Made by a program: the position numbers and the translations under genes. A DNA stretch of 64,000 nt from Methanomassiliicoccales archaeon PtaU1.Bin124 (GTDB lineage: Archaea; Thermoplasmatota; Thermoplasmata; Methanomassiliicoccales; UBA472): assembly GCA_002067865.1 (NCBI GenBank), contig MVRC01000006.1:179611-243610 (forward strand), written 5' to 3'. This document shows positions 33,457 through 43,114 of the stretch, one piece after another (position 1 is the first letter of the stretch; each line of letters opens with the position of its first letter). The notes below the pieces were generated by a model. It searched no databases. It saw only the letters and a program-made list of their open reading frames with translations, and was not told where the DNA came from.

Positions 33457-33918
33457 TCACTTCTTCAATATGTCCGCCAGGTCCTTGGACCAGTTCTTGA
33501 TCTTGTCCAACTGGCCATCGTTCAAAGTATAGACCTTCTTGACGCTGGTCACATAGGCCAGGAGAGGAGTCCCTACGATGGTGAAACCGGCCGCCTTCAG
33601 GTCCTTCTCCATGTGCTTGTTCGCGTTCCCGCTGATGGCCGAATCCATCTGGGTGTCGAACGTGGCCGCCTTCTTGCCGGCGTACTCGTTCTTCAGCCCT
33701 GCCAGGTAGTCCTTCATCTTCTTCGAGGGCCTCCACGCCATGGTGGGCGCGCCGAAGACGACCGCATCATAGTCCTTCAAGTTCGCCTTGGCCGCATCGT
33801 CTACGAACATCAGGCTGGTCTGGACCCCGTTCTCGTTCAACGTGGCCTGGACGGTCTCCGCGACCTTCTTGGTCACCTTTGCGTCCGAAACGCTGTCATA
33901 GATCACTAGTGCCTTCAT
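33457..33918 (-). CDS. Flavodoxin-like protein
   Basis: A 153-residue FMN-binding flavodoxin fold protein: MKALVIYDSVSDAKVTKKVAE as the phosphate-binding loop, DYDAVVFGAPTMAWRPSKKM and KKAATFDTQMDS as the ring-contacting loops. It has neither iron-sulfur nor metallo-lactamase partner domains. It would carry single electrons in an anaerobe, possibly as a low-potential donor. It is transcribed divergently from the PAS histidine kinase across a 177-bp region and upstream of ogt. Confidence 0.88.
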   Translation of the reverse strand: MKALVIYDSVSDAKVTKKVAETVQATLNENGVQTSLMFVDDAAKANLKDYDAVVFGAPTMAWRPSKKMKDYLAGLKNEYAGKKAATFDTQMDSAISGNANKHMEKDLKAAGFTIVGTPLLAYVTSVKKVYTLNDGQLDKIKNWSKDLADILKK

Positions 33919-34095
33919 GATGTTGACCTCCCCATCTTGCTTGGGGCAAATACCACCGTGGTCATTTATTAAACGTTGTTCTCGACGGCCACCCCAAGTA
34001 CTTTCTTTACCGGTATCTTAGATGGTTCTTACCAAAATCATAATCAACCAAGAGCTACAGATTGAACTGACTGCCGAAATAGAAGGAGGAAGCCG

Positions 34096-36402
34096 TTGTC
34101 TCACCGCGATAATGGTTCGGGGCCCATCCCTGAGAACGATTGGTCCATGGCTCACATGAGCAATCTGCCCATGGCCGTGGTGGAATGGGACCAGGATTAC
34201 CGGGTCGCCCGCTGGACCGGAGAGGCGGAGCGGATGTTCGGCTGGAACGAGAACGAGACGCTGGGCAAAGGATTATTGGAACTGGGCCTGACGCTTCCGG
34301 AGAACGCAGCAAAGGTCCGGGAGGCGATGTCCCGTCTCAAGGACGGCAGCACCAGGCATTGGGTGGCCTCCACCCGCAACCTGACGAAATCCGGCAAGGT
34401 CATCGACTGCACGTGGTACAACTCACTTCTATCGGATGGCACCAAGACCGTGTCGGTCATGTCCCTGGTGGTCGACAACACGGCCATGGTCAACGCGGAG
34501 AGGGCGCTCAAGGAGAGCGAATACCGCCTGCGCACGGTCATGGACAACTCCCTGGACGGGATCAACATGCTGGACCTGACCACCGGACGGTACGTGGTCC
34601 TCAGCCCGGCCCAGGTGGAGATGACCGGCATGACCCGGGAGGAGCTGCTGGGCATGACGGCTGAGAAGGCGTATCGCCTGACGCATCCGGATGACAGGGA
34701 GATCACGATATCCCAGCAGAAGCGGGTGCTGGAAGGCAAGGACGACGGATCGCCGGTCGAATATCGCTGGCTGGTGAACGGCGAGTACCGATGGTTCAGC
34801 GACAGAAGGAAGTTGGTGTACAACGCCGACGGAGATCCCGTGGCCATGGTCGGCCTCAGCCGTGACATCACTGAGCAGAAGAAGACCGAAGAGGCCATCG
34901 TCGGCGCCCGGCAACAGGCGGAAGAGGAACGGGCCCGATTGTCGACGGTCCTTGACCAGATGCCCTTGGGTATGGTCATCGCGGACCCGAACGGCAAGCT
35001 GCTGATGGGGAACAAGAGGTTGGACGAGATCTGCCGTTTCCCCATGCTTCATTCCGCCAGCATAAAGGAATATCCACAATGGGTCGCCTTCGATCCGGCA
35101 GACAACCACGAGCTGTCGGCAGAGGAGCGCCCCATGGCCATCGCCCTGATGACAGGGAAGGTCTCAGGGCCTAAGGAGGTCATTCTCAAGCGGGGGGACG
35201 GTACGCTTGGAACGGTCATGTCCAGCGCGGCTCCGATCCGCGACAGCTCTGGCAACCTCATCGGCGGAGTGAGCGTCATCTGGGACATATCGGAACGGAA
35301 GGAGATCGAGAGAGAGCTGACCGAGACCAAGGCCCGGCTGGAGACGGTGTTGGGCAAACTACCCGTGGCGGTCATCGTGGTCAGTGCTCCGGACGGAAAG
35401 ATGGTCTATTGCAACGAGGAGGTGGGCCGCCACTTCCGCATCGAAGTGAACGGGGTACCGCGTGAGAATATCTTCACGGGATACCCCATATACCACTTGG
35501 ACGGCAGCCAGTATATCGTAGAGGAGTACCCCACCGTCCGGGCCATGCGCACCGGCGAGATGGTGTACAACGAGATCATCGAGTACGAACGCTCCGATGG
35601 CACGAGGGGGTATGCCAATGCCAACGCCGTGCCCATCAAGGATGCGAACGGTAACGTCACCTCGGTCATCGGCCTGAGGATCGACATCAGCAACGAGATC
35701 ATGGCGCAGAAGGGGCTGGCACGATCGAACGCGGAGCTGCAGCAGTTCGCATACATCGCATCGCACGACCTGCAGGAGCCGCTGAGGATGGTGATGAGCT
35801 ATGTCAGCCTGCTCAAGAAGAAACACCAGGGCTCTATGAACGATGAGGCCCGGCAGTATGTCGACAACATCATGACCGGAGGGGAACGGATGAGGGAGCT
35901 GGTGAACGACCTGCTGACCTTCTCCAGGATAGAATCGCAGACGAAGGCGTTCTCCAAGGTCGACATGAACGAAGTGGTGGGCAGTATCATTGCTCTGATG
36001 GGCCCGGCCATCACCGAGTGCGATGCGAAGATCAAGGTCGATAGCCTACCATCCATCCATGCCGACGAGATGCAGATGTCCCAGGTGGTCATGAACCTCG
36101 TCAGCAACGCCCTGAAGTTCCGCCGGAAGGTGCCGCTGCACATCGAGATCTATTCGCTCACCGGGCCGAGGGAATGGATCTTCGCGGTGCGGGATGACGG
36201 CATCGGCATCGACCCGATGTTCTCCGACAAGCTGTTCCAGATGTTCCAGCGGCTCCACACCATGGATGACTATCCCGGAACGGGGATGGGCCTGGCCATC
36301 AGCAAGAAGATAGTGGAGCGGCATGGCGGCCGCATCTGGTTCGAATCCACCCCGGGAAGCGGTTCAACCTTCTACTTCAGTGTGCCCAAGGCCGGCCAGT
36401 AG
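34096..36402 (+). CDS. Multi-PAS sensor histidine kinase
   Basis: A 768-residue soluble sensor kinase. Four PAS/PAC repeats occupy about residues 15-540 (for example near 20-135, 140-265, 285-410 and 415-535). The dimerisation/phosphoacceptor box is ASHDLQEPLRMVMSYVSLL and the HATPase domain follows (DGIGIDP, GTGMGLAISKKIVERHGG). There is no transmembrane segment, so it senses a cytoplasmic signal such as redox state or a small ligand. It starts at a TTG with an excellent Shine-Dalgarno (AAGGAGGA, 5 nt before). No response regulator is adjacent; this orphan arrangement is common in Methanomassiliicoccales-like genomes. Confidence 0.9.
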   Translation: MSHRDNGSGPIPENDWSMAHMSNLPMAVVEWDQDYRVARWTGEAERMFGWNENETLGKGLLELGLTLPENAAKVREAMSRLKDGSTRHWVASTRNLTKSGKVIDCTWYNSLLSDGTKTVSVMSLVVDNTAMVNAERALKESEYRLRTVMDNSLDGINMLDLTTGRYVVLSPAQVEMTGMTREELLGMTAEKAYRLTHPDDREITISQQKRVLEGKDDGSPVEYRWLVNGEYRWFSDRRKLVYNADGDPVAMVGLSRDITEQKKTEEAIVGARQQAEEERARLSTVLDQMPLGMVIADPNGKLLMGNKRLDEICRFPMLHSASIKEYPQWVAFDPADNHELSAEERPMAIALMTGKVSGPKEVILKRGDGTLGTVMSSAAPIRDSSGNLIGGVSVIWDISERKEIERELTETKARLETVLGKLPVAVIVVSAPDGKMVYCNEEVGRHFRIEVNGVPRENIFTGYPIYHLDGSQYIVEEYPTVRAMRTGEMVYNEIIEYERSDGTRGYANANAVPIKDANGNVTSVIGLRIDISNEIMAQKGLARSNAELQQFAYIASHDLQEPLRMVMSYVSLLKKKHQGSMNDEARQYVDNIMTGGERMRELVNDLLTFSRIESQTKAFSKVDMNEVVGSIIALMGPAITECDAKIKVDSLPSIHADEMQMSQVVMNLVSNALKFRRKVPLHIEIYSLTGPREWIFAVRDDGIGIDPMFSDKLFQMFQRLHTMDDYPGTGMGLAISKKIVERHGGRIWFESTPGSGSTFYFSVPKAGQ

Positions 36403-36434
36403 GCCAATGATGTCAACGGACCGTACCACGACCA

Positions 36435-38741
36435 TCATTCCTTCCTTTCCATCGCCGCCAGCTGCTCCTGGAACGATGTCAGCCGGGCCGCCAGCCCCTT
36501 GAAGTGGGGCAGGTAGGCCTCGTAGAAGAACACGCGGCGCGGATCGATGCCGGCCGCCTCCACCTCCATGCGTAGAACGGCCACATGCTCTGCCAGCGTT
36601 TCCTTCGATGCGCCGCTGGATGAATGCGCGGAACCGTCCCCGAGGAAGACCCCGGTCGCCCCGCGCCGGAACGCGTGGATGAGATGCTTCCTTTCCAGGC
36701 GAAGCACCGATGGCACGGCGATGATCCTGACCTCGTTCGGATATGACAGCCTGTTCGTACCAGCGCTGTCCGCCGCCACATAGCCGATCTCGTTGTCCAG
36801 GAATGCCAGTATCTTCCCCTTCTGGCCCAGGACGCCGTCGATGCGGGCGAGCAGCATGTCATCCCCGGCGCCCAGTATGCTGATGGCGTTCTGAGGGCAG
36901 GCGGACACGCAGCGACCGAGGCCGGCACACGCCAGCGGGTCGATGGAGACCCCCTCGTCCATGTAGATGGCGTTCTGCCCGCAGACGTTCACGCACTTGC
37001 CGCAGTTATCACACCTGGCACGGTCGATGACGGCATAGTTCGGCTCCACCTCCGCCTCTTCCAGCACCATTCCGAGCGCGTTCATGGCGGTGGACTGGGC
37101 CTGCATGATGCTCTCGGTGATGTCCTTGGCCCCTGCGGCGGTGCCGCAGACAAGAATGCCCTGGACCGAAGTGACGCCAGGTTCCAGCTTCGGATGCTTC
37201 TCCCGGATGAACATCTCCGGGGTGGTGCTGATGCCCAGCACGTCGGCGATGCGCTTGGTGCCCTCCGACGGCACGATGGCGGTGGACAGGACCACAAGGT
37301 CCGCCTCCAAGGCCGTGGCCTTCATGGCCAGGGTGTCCTCCACCCTGACATACACACGGTCCTTCTTCTTCACCGTCTCCCCGACCCTTCCGCGGAGGAA
37401 GCGGACGCCCCGCTTCTGTGCCTCCTGGTAATACGTCTCGTACGGGCCGGAGGTCCTCATGTCCGTGTAGCAGATGGTGACCTCCGTGCCGGGGAAATGC
37501 TGCCGAATGTAGCTGGCATGCTTCATGGCCACGATGCAGCACACCTTGGAGCAGTAGGGGATGGAACCAGGCTTGTCCGATCTGGAGCCGACGCACTGCA
37601 CCATGACGATGTGCTTGGGCGTCCTTCCGTTCATCTCCAGCCTACCTTTGGTCGGGCCGTTCACGGCCAAGACCCGGGCCAGCTCCATCTGGGTGATGAC
37701 CTCGGGATGGACGGCATAGCCGTGCTCATGCCTCTCGCTGGGGTCCATCTCGGTATGGCCAGTGGCCACAATGACCGCGCCTGCGCTGACCTCGCTCTTC
37801 ACCACGCCCCTGTTCAGGTCGATGGCATGGAAGCTGCACGCCTTCACGCATGCCCCGCACTTGGTGCATGCGTTCGGATCTATGGTGTAAGAGGCAGGGA
37901 CCGATTGCTGGAACGGCCGGTAGACGGCCTTTCGCATCGAAAGCCTCTCGTTCCATTCGTCCGGGACCTCGACCGGGCAGACCTCCTCGCACCGTCCGCA
38001 GGAGCGGCATTGCTTGGGGTCCACCAACAATGGTCCAGATTCCAGATGCAACAGGAAATCCCCGGCCTTGCCCTCGACCCCGACGACCCTGGTGTTGGCC
38101 CTGATGTCCACCTTGCCGTTGCGGGAGAGCTCGCTCATCAATGGCGACAGCGAGCACATGGCGCAGTCCTCGGACAGCTTCTCCGGCGAGATGACCTTGC
38201 CCACCTTGACCATGTTCCCCCCGATGGTCGGGGCCTCCTCGATCAGGAACGACCTCATGCCCATCTTGGCCAGGTTGCGCGCGGCGGTGATGCCGGCGAT
38301 CCCGCCCCCGATGATGGCCACATCGTTCACCGGGGTGAAGCGGTAGCTCTGCAGCGGCACGGCATGCTGCACCGCCAGGACCGAACCCCTCACCAGGTCT
38401 ATGGCCCGGTCGGTGCAATGCTCCTCCCCGACCCAGGCGCACTGCTCCCTGAGGTTGGCGAAGTCCATCATGTAACGGTTCAGCCCGGCCCCTTCCACGC
38501 AGTCCCGGAAGGTCTGTTCGTGCACCTTGGGAGAGCAGGCGGCGATGACGACCCGGTCCACACCCCCGGCCACGGCCTTTCGGATCAGGTACTGGCCTTC
38601 GTCGGAGCAGAGGTAGGGATAGTCGTGCACGTGCTCCACTCCCCCTCTATTGATCTCCTCCTTGAGCCTAGAGATGTCCACTTCGTCGGAGATGTTGCCC
38701 CCGCAATGGCAGATGAAGACGGCCGTGCTCTTGACGCTCAT
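36435..38741 (-). CDS. hdrA: Heterodisulfide reductase subunit A fused to a cysteine-less MvhD-like domain
   Basis: A 768-residue flavoprotein that bifurcates or relays electrons to the CoM-S-S-CoB-reducing HdrBC. The FAD site is VAIIGGGIAGITAARN near residue 147. Iron-sulfur motifs are CRSCGRCEEVCP, CTKCGACVKAC, CDNCGKCVNVC and CAGLGRCVSACP; the last lacks the second Cys. The final ~115 residues align with MvhD (GKILAFLDNEIGYVAADSAG, VRIIAVPSVLRLE, AFRRGATGVFLGDG), but the [2Fe-2S] cysteines of MvhD are all replaced. The start is the ATG at 38741, overlapping the hdrB stop (ATGA). Together with hdrB and hdrC it completes an Hdr complex central to methanogenic energy conservation. Confidence 0.92.
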   Translation of the reverse strand: MSVKSTAVFICHCGGNISDEVDISRLKEEINRGGVEHVHDYPYLCSDEGQYLIRKAVAGGVDRVVIAACSPKVHEQTFRDCVEGAGLNRYMMDFANLREQCAWVGEEHCTDRAIDLVRGSVLAVQHAVPLQSYRFTPVNDVAIIGGGIAGITAARNLAKMGMRSFLIEEAPTIGGNMVKVGKVISPEKLSEDCAMCSLSPLMSELSRNGKVDIRANTRVVGVEGKAGDFLLHLESGPLLVDPKQCRSCGRCEEVCPVEVPDEWNERLSMRKAVYRPFQQSVPASYTIDPNACTKCGACVKACSFHAIDLNRGVVKSEVSAGAVIVATGHTEMDPSERHEHGYAVHPEVITQMELARVLAVNGPTKGRLEMNGRTPKHIVMVQCVGSRSDKPGSIPYCSKVCCIVAMKHASYIRQHFPGTEVTICYTDMRTSGPYETYYQEAQKRGVRFLRGRVGETVKKKDRVYVRVEDTLAMKATALEADLVVLSTAIVPSEGTKRIADVLGISTTPEMFIREKHPKLEPGVTSVQGILVCGTAAGAKDITESIMQAQSTAMNALGMVLEEAEVEPNYAVIDRARCDNCGKCVNVCGQNAIYMDEGVSIDPLACAGLGRCVSACPQNAISILGAGDDMLLARIDGVLGQKGKILAFLDNEIGYVAADSAGTNRLSYPNEVRIIAVPSVLRLERKHLIHAFRRGATGVFLGDGSAHSSSGASKETLAEHVAVLRMEVEAAGIDPRRVFFYEAYLPHFKGLAARLTSFQEQLAAMERKE

Positions 38742-39673
38742 CTCGTTCCCTCTACCCCGATCTTCTCCAGCAGCGGCTCCACCGGCACCCCGTGCAGGTC
38801 GATGCCCGCCACGAGGTATGGGTCGGCGCCGAGCAGTATGGCCATCAGCTCGGAGATGTTGACCACCGGGATGTCCTTCTTGTGACCGAGCTCCTGCAGC
38901 ACCTTCTCCTGGCACATGTCCAGGCTGAGGGTGCATCCGGCGCACATGGTCACCAGCAGGTCGGGGTCCGCCTCGATGATGCCGGAATATTTGCGCCGCG
39001 TCACCGCCCGGGTATAGTCCGGACTGAGCATGATGTGGTGGAACCCCAGGCCGCAGCACAATGACCGTTCGGGGTAGTCGACGACCTCCGCTCCCAGGCC
39101 GGAAAGCACGTCATCGATGACGGTGGGCCTCTCGAAGTTGCCGGAGGCGACGTCGCGGTAGTAGATCTTGGCATAATGGCAGCCGTGATGCGTCACGGCC
39201 CTGATGCCCTTCAGCGAGTACTTGGCCTTGGCCTTGATCCGGTCCAGGTTCGCCAGGTACGCCTCGGAGACGTGGGTGATGGTGATGGAATCGTTGTACT
39301 CCAGCCCCGCCTTCTCCATGGCCTTCAAGGCCCGGTCCCTCATGGCCGAGCTGCCGTCCAGTATGTTCTTGCAGTCCTTCAGGTTGGAATAGCAGGTGGG
39401 GCAGTTGCACACCACGTTCCGCTTCCCTGAAAGCGAGGCCAGCGATATGTTCCTGGCGTTCAGTGCCACGATGGGCAGGAACGGCGTGACGCCGATGTGG
39501 TTGGCGCAGCCGATGCACGACGACTGCTTGGGGTCGTCCAGGAAGTTGGCGTCGATGGTGCTCAGCACATATCGCAGCGACTTCTCGATGCCAGGGTACC
39601 AGCTGCCCGCCTGGCAGCTCTTCAGGAGATAGTAATCGTCCTTGGGCATGTCCTTGGGCACAGTGGCGTACAT
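38738..39673 (-). CDS. hdrB: Heterodisulfide reductase subunit B
   Basis: A 311-residue CCG-domain protein, the catalytic subunit that holds noncubane [4Fe-4S] clusters and reduces the CoM-CoB heterodisulfide. The second CCG motif is complete: HHGCHYAK, then LCCGLGFHH, then TMCAGCTLS. The first is variant, with SSCIGCANHIG and CNCPTCYSN in place of the classical CC pair. The N-terminus (YYLLKSCQAGSWYPGIEKSLRYVL) matches the family. It sits between hdrC (10-bp gap) and hdrA (4-bp overlap) in the order C-B-A. Confidence 0.9.
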   Translation of the reverse strand: MYATVPKDMPKDDYYLLKSCQAGSWYPGIEKSLRYVLSTIDANFLDDPKQSSCIGCANHIGVTPFLPIVALNARNISLASLSGKRNVVCNCPTCYSNLKDCKNILDGSSAMRDRALKAMEKAGLEYNDSITITHVSEAYLANLDRIKAKAKYSLKGIRAVTHHGCHYAKIYYRDVASGNFERPTVIDDVLSGLGAEVVDYPERSLCCGLGFHHIMLSPDYTRAVTRRKYSGIIEADPDLLVTMCAGCTLSLDMCQEKVLQELGHKKDIPVVNISELMAILLGADPYLVAGIDLHGVPVEPLLEKIGVEGTR

Positions 39674-39683
39674 GTCCTCCTCC

Positions 39684-40256
39684 TTAGCAGTAGTCCGTCT
39701 CGCGCAGGAGGATCCTGATCTTCTCCAGGTCCTCCTCCGGAATCTCCACCCTTCTGGAGTCCTCGGCCCTATATCCTAGCTCACGGCGGTGCTTGGCGCT
39801 GGCCTTGTACCTCTTCCTGGTCCTAGGGCCAAGGAGGTCGTTCGGCAGGACGAGCGTATCGGGCAGGATGGTCTGGCCTGTCTTCATCAGGTTGACCTTC
39901 ACCCCGTCCTCGATCATCCTCATGTGGTCGATGTTCGGATTGGAGCGCAAGGCCACGATGCGCAGCGCCTGGATGACGCCGGCCGGGCTGCAGTCCCTAG
40001 GACAGCGAGCAGCGCAGGAGAGGCACTGGGCGCACTGCCATAGCTCCTCCCCCATGACCAGCGACTCGATCTCCCCCTTCATCGCCCTGAGCATGATGTC
40101 CCTGGGCGAGAAGCCCTCGAAAATGAACGCGGCAGGACAGCTAGCAGTGCACTTGCCGCACTGCATGCATCGATTGAGGCCGCTCTGTGGGCCGACCCTC
40201 TCATCGATCGGATCTAGCTCGGGCGGCACCATGGCCTGCCGATGACGTCGTCTCAT
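39684..40256 (-). CDS. hdrC: Heterodisulfide reductase subunit C
   Basis: A 190-residue iron-sulfur subunit with two [4Fe-4S] motifs: CMQCGKCTASCP (near residue 30) and CAQCLSCAARCPRDCSP (near residue 74). It passes electrons from HdrA to HdrB. It is the first gene of the hdrCBA operon and has a TATA-like box about 35-45 bp upstream. An in-frame ATG at 40232 is a shorter alternative start. The C-terminal ~90 residues are basic and helical, as is usual for soluble HdrC. Confidence 0.92.
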   Translation of the reverse strand: MRRRHRQAMVPPELDPIDERVGPQSGLNRCMQCGKCTASCPAAFIFEGFSPRDIMLRAMKGEIESLVMGEELWQCAQCLSCAARCPRDCSPAGVIQALRIVALRSNPNIDHMRMIEDGVKVNLMKTGQTILPDTLVLPNDLLGPRTRKRYKASAKHRRELGYRAEDSRRVEIPEEDLEKIRILLRETDYC

Positions 40257-40291
40257 CGTTGCTCTCTCGTCGCCAAAACAACAGTTCTGCG

Positions 40292-40300
40292 AAATATATA
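40292..40300 (-). promoter_or_regulatory. TATA-like box for hdrCBA
   Basis: AAATATATA on the + strand reads TATATATTT towards hdrC. With the usual archaeal spacing of about 25 bp, transcription would begin near 40268, leaving a leader of about a dozen bases before the ATG at 40256. The divergent DASS gene has its own region to the right. Confidence 0.45.
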
Positions 40301-40440
40301 CCCTTTGTCGTTATTTTATTTATCTGGTCGTCTGTAAAAATCTAGGTAGGTTTCTACTCAAAATCAAATCCAGTTCTGTCTGGGGTCACGCGGTATGCGA
40401 AAGGAATATCTGCCTCCGGCTCTGCTAAGGAACGGAGGAC

Positions 40441-41904
40441 ATGTCCCCGGTCTACTGCCCCCCGCCCGACGAAGAACCGATCCCCAAGAAACATTACTTC
40501 AAGTTCCTCGAACGGGTCCCTGCCTCCAGATGGAGGGCCGTCTCCATCATCATACCCCTTCTCGCCTTGGCCGTGATATCCCTTCTTCCTCTGCAGATGG
40601 ACAGGCCTATGCAGTACACCCTGGCCATACTGGTCTGCATCTCCATGCTGTGGACGTTCGGCATGATCCCCTTGGCCGTGACGGCATTGCTCGTTCCGGT
40701 GCTGCTCGTCGGGTTCGGCGTCTTCTCTCCGGTGGAGGCGTTGCAGCCCTTCGCCGATCCGGTCGTCTATCTGCTGGTGGGCGGGCTGATAATCGCGGAG
40801 ACCTTCCGCAAGAACGGCATGGACAAACGATTGGCCTATTACCTGGTCACAATGGCCAAGGGAGACCTCCGCCGCACCCTGATGGCCCTCATCGCCTCCT
40901 CCGCCCTCATGTCGATGTGGATATCCAACACGGCCACGGTCGCGCTGCTCATACCAGTGGCGCTGGGGGTCGCCTCCCATGCGGGGGATTGCTCGAAAAA
41001 GGTCGGCGGGTTCTTCCTCATCGGCATCAGCATGGGGACGGGCTTCGGCGCCCTGTCGACCATGATATCCTCCCCCACCAACGCCATCACCTCCGCCCTC
41101 CTGGCCAAGGTGGTCGATTGGGGTTTCGTGAACTGGCTCGTTATAGGCGTCCCCACGGCGTTGGCCCTCCTGGTGCTGTTGTACGTCCTTTTGCCATGGG
41201 CGATCAAACCTCCAGCGGTCGGCCTAGACCTCTCCACCATCGCCGAGAAACGGAGCAAGCTGGGGCCGATGAAGCCGATGGAGTTCATGGTCCTGATGGT
41301 GTTCGGGTTCACCGTCGTCCTCTGGATCATGGGTGACGCCATCGCCAAGGCGACCGGTCTTCCCTCCGGTATAATGAACAGCGGGATCGTGGCGTTGCTC
41401 TCCGCCGTGGTCATGTTCATCATCGGGGCGGTGGACTGGAACGACGCGAAGAACATCGCCTGGGACGTCTTCCTCATAATTGGGGCCGGACTGGCGCTGG
41501 GGGAGGCATTGGAGGTGACCGGCGGAGCCAAGTTCCTGGCCGAAGGATTGGCATCGATGGCAGGCACGTCCTCGCTCATCGTGGTCATGCTGTTGCTCGC
41601 CATCATCACATTCCTCGTGACCACGGTGCTTTCGAACACGGCCACGACCGCGCTGTTGGTACCGATAGCGATATCCACCGCGGCCAGCCTCAGCATCGAT
41701 CCCACCCCCCTCGCCCTGACCGTGGGCATGGTCGCATCGATATCATATATAACGCCAGTCGGGACGCCACCGGTGACGTTGGCCTACTCCACCGGCACGT
41801 TCAGCCGGAGGGAGCTGGCCAAGAGCGGCATAATCATAGGGATCCCGGCCATGTTCCTCATCATCGGCCTCATCTATGTCTTCTTCTCGTTCGGCATCGT
41901 CTGA
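40441..41904 (+). CDS. DASS/SLC13 family anion transporter
   Basis: A 487-residue membrane protein with 11-12 helices in two inverted repeats. Each carries the family's SNT signature: SMWISNTATVALLIPVALG in the first half and TTVLSNTATTALLVPIAIS in the second. DASS proteins move di- and tricarboxylates, sulfate or phosphate, usually with sodium. The substrate cannot be read here. It is divergent from hdrCBA across 184 bp that contain the hdr promoter. The N-terminal ~45 residues are polar and proline-rich. Confidence 0.85.
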   Translation: MSPVYCPPPDEEPIPKKHYFKFLERVPASRWRAVSIIIPLLALAVISLLPLQMDRPMQYTLAILVCISMLWTFGMIPLAVTALLVPVLLVGFGVFSPVEALQPFADPVVYLLVGGLIIAETFRKNGMDKRLAYYLVTMAKGDLRRTLMALIASSALMSMWISNTATVALLIPVALGVASHAGDCSKKVGGFFLIGISMGTGFGALSTMISSPTNAITSALLAKVVDWGFVNWLVIGVPTALALLVLLYVLLPWAIKPPAVGLDLSTIAEKRSKLGPMKPMEFMVLMVFGFTVVLWIMGDAIAKATGLPSGIMNSGIVALLSAVVMFIIGAVDWNDAKNIAWDVFLIIGAGLALGEALEVTGGAKFLAEGLASMAGTSSLIVVMLLLAIITFLVTTVLSNTATTALLVPIAISTAASLSIDPTPLALTVGMVASISYITPVGTPPVTLAYSTGTFSRRELAKSGIIIGIPAMFLIIGLIYVFFSFGIV

Positions 41905-42081
41905 GGACAGTAACTTCTGGCCTTGTCCCAATTTTCACTTTCATCCTTCGTTCGGTTGAGAAAAGGGGCGCTTTTGGGCCGTTCGCTGCCCTTTCTCTCC
42001 GGCCGCGTTTGACGCGGGGTTATGTCCCCCGCGGTGATGCTCAGTTCATGCGCCGGAGATCGGCGTCCGAGGCAGATATTC

Positions 42082-42996
42082 ATGCAATCCAACAATGAGA
42101 TCCAAAACGAGGAGGGGCCGTTGCTCCCCTGGTACCTGACCGGGGTCGCCGCCATCGTGGCCGCGCTGGTCCTGGTCCTCCTTGCAGCGCTGGGCCCGCT
42201 GGGCCTGGACATCATCCAGTACCGTTCATCGCAGTCGGCCATCGACCAGATCGCCGGGAACGACCTGGCCAACATCGTGCTGACAATACCGTTGCTCATC
42301 ATCGGCGGCTCGCTGGAGCTGCTGCGCAGACCTGGCGCCAAGTACTTTCTGGTGCTTACTCCGATATCGGTGTTCTACTACGCCCTGTCCATCGGTCTGG
42401 CCCAGGAATGGAGCTCGCCGGTCATCACCGGCAACGTGGAGCAGTACTTCTGGCTGTTCCTTATACTGATCGTGTGCAGCCTGTTCATGCTGATCGGTTC
42501 GATCACGCAGTTCTCTCCGCAGGACGCGCCGCATATGGAGCGCAAGACGCTCCAGAGGTTCGCCATCGTGACCGGCCTGTTCCTGACCATGTTCGCGGTG
42601 ATGTGGGTCTCCCAGGTAGTATCGGTGCAGCAGACCGGAAACCTGCCGGACGGTTCGTACACCTCCGCCCCCAGCGTGTTCTGGACCATCCGCTACCTGG
42701 ACCTGGGCATCACCGTGCCGCTGGGCTTCCTGGCGCTGGGCCTGCTTGTCACCAAGCCGAGGAAGGCCTACGCCCTGGTGCTGCTGCTGATGGGGTTCAT
42801 GGTGAACACCGGGACCGCCGTGAACACCATGGCCGCGGTCATGTTCCTGAAGAACGACCCCACGGCCGATCCGGTCATGGCCGCGGTGTTCCTGGTGCTG
42901 GGCGTCCTGTCCTACTGCCTCCTCTACGTCATGGTGAAGGACAAGCTCCACTGGCACCCCCAGAGGGACGGGACCTCGGCGGCCAAGTCCGACTGA
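42082..42996 (+). CDS. Polytopic membrane protein of unknown function
   Basis: A 304-residue protein with about eight transmembrane helices, from YLTGVAAIVAALVLVLLAALG to VMAAVFLVLGVLSYCLLYVMV. No transporter or enzyme signature is recognised. The frame opens at 42022, but the ATG at 42082 (MQSNNEIQNEE) gives a normal short polar N-terminus before the first helix. It lies between the DASS gene and the ABC exporter with separate intergenic regions on both sides. Confidence 0.6.
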   Translation: MQSNNEIQNEEGPLLPWYLTGVAAIVAALVLVLLAALGPLGLDIIQYRSSQSAIDQIAGNDLANIVLTIPLLIIGGSLELLRRPGAKYFLVLTPISVFYYALSIGLAQEWSSPVITGNVEQYFWLFLILIVCSLFMLIGSITQFSPQDAPHMERKTLQRFAIVTGLFLTMFAVMWVSQVVSVQQTGNLPDGSYTSAPSVFWTIRYLDLGITVPLGFLALGLLVTKPRKAYALVLLLMGFMVNTGTAVNTMAAVMFLKNDPTADPVMAAVFLVLGVLSYCLLYVMVKDKLHWHPQRDGTSAAKSD

Positions 42997-43114
42997 GAGC
43001 AGTCCTCCTCCAAACCCCTTCCCTTTTTCACGCCCAAGGCAGCGCGTTCAGCCTTTCCCCACTCCCAAATATTATGATGCCAGACTTCCTGCCACCTTAG
43101 GAAGGTCATCCTGC

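Noticed and set aside
32930..33736. Longer 268-codon MGMT frame
   Set aside because: The extra N-terminal part is low-complexity and antisense-like, overlapping the flavodoxin gene; ATG 33394 has a good ribosome site.
37194..38885. 563-codon rightward frame opposite hdrA
   Set aside because: Antisense shadow of a certain hdrA gene.
38742..39059. N-terminal extension of hdrA to 39059
   Set aside because: It lies inside hdrB in another frame; the ATGA junction at 38738-38741 is the natural start.
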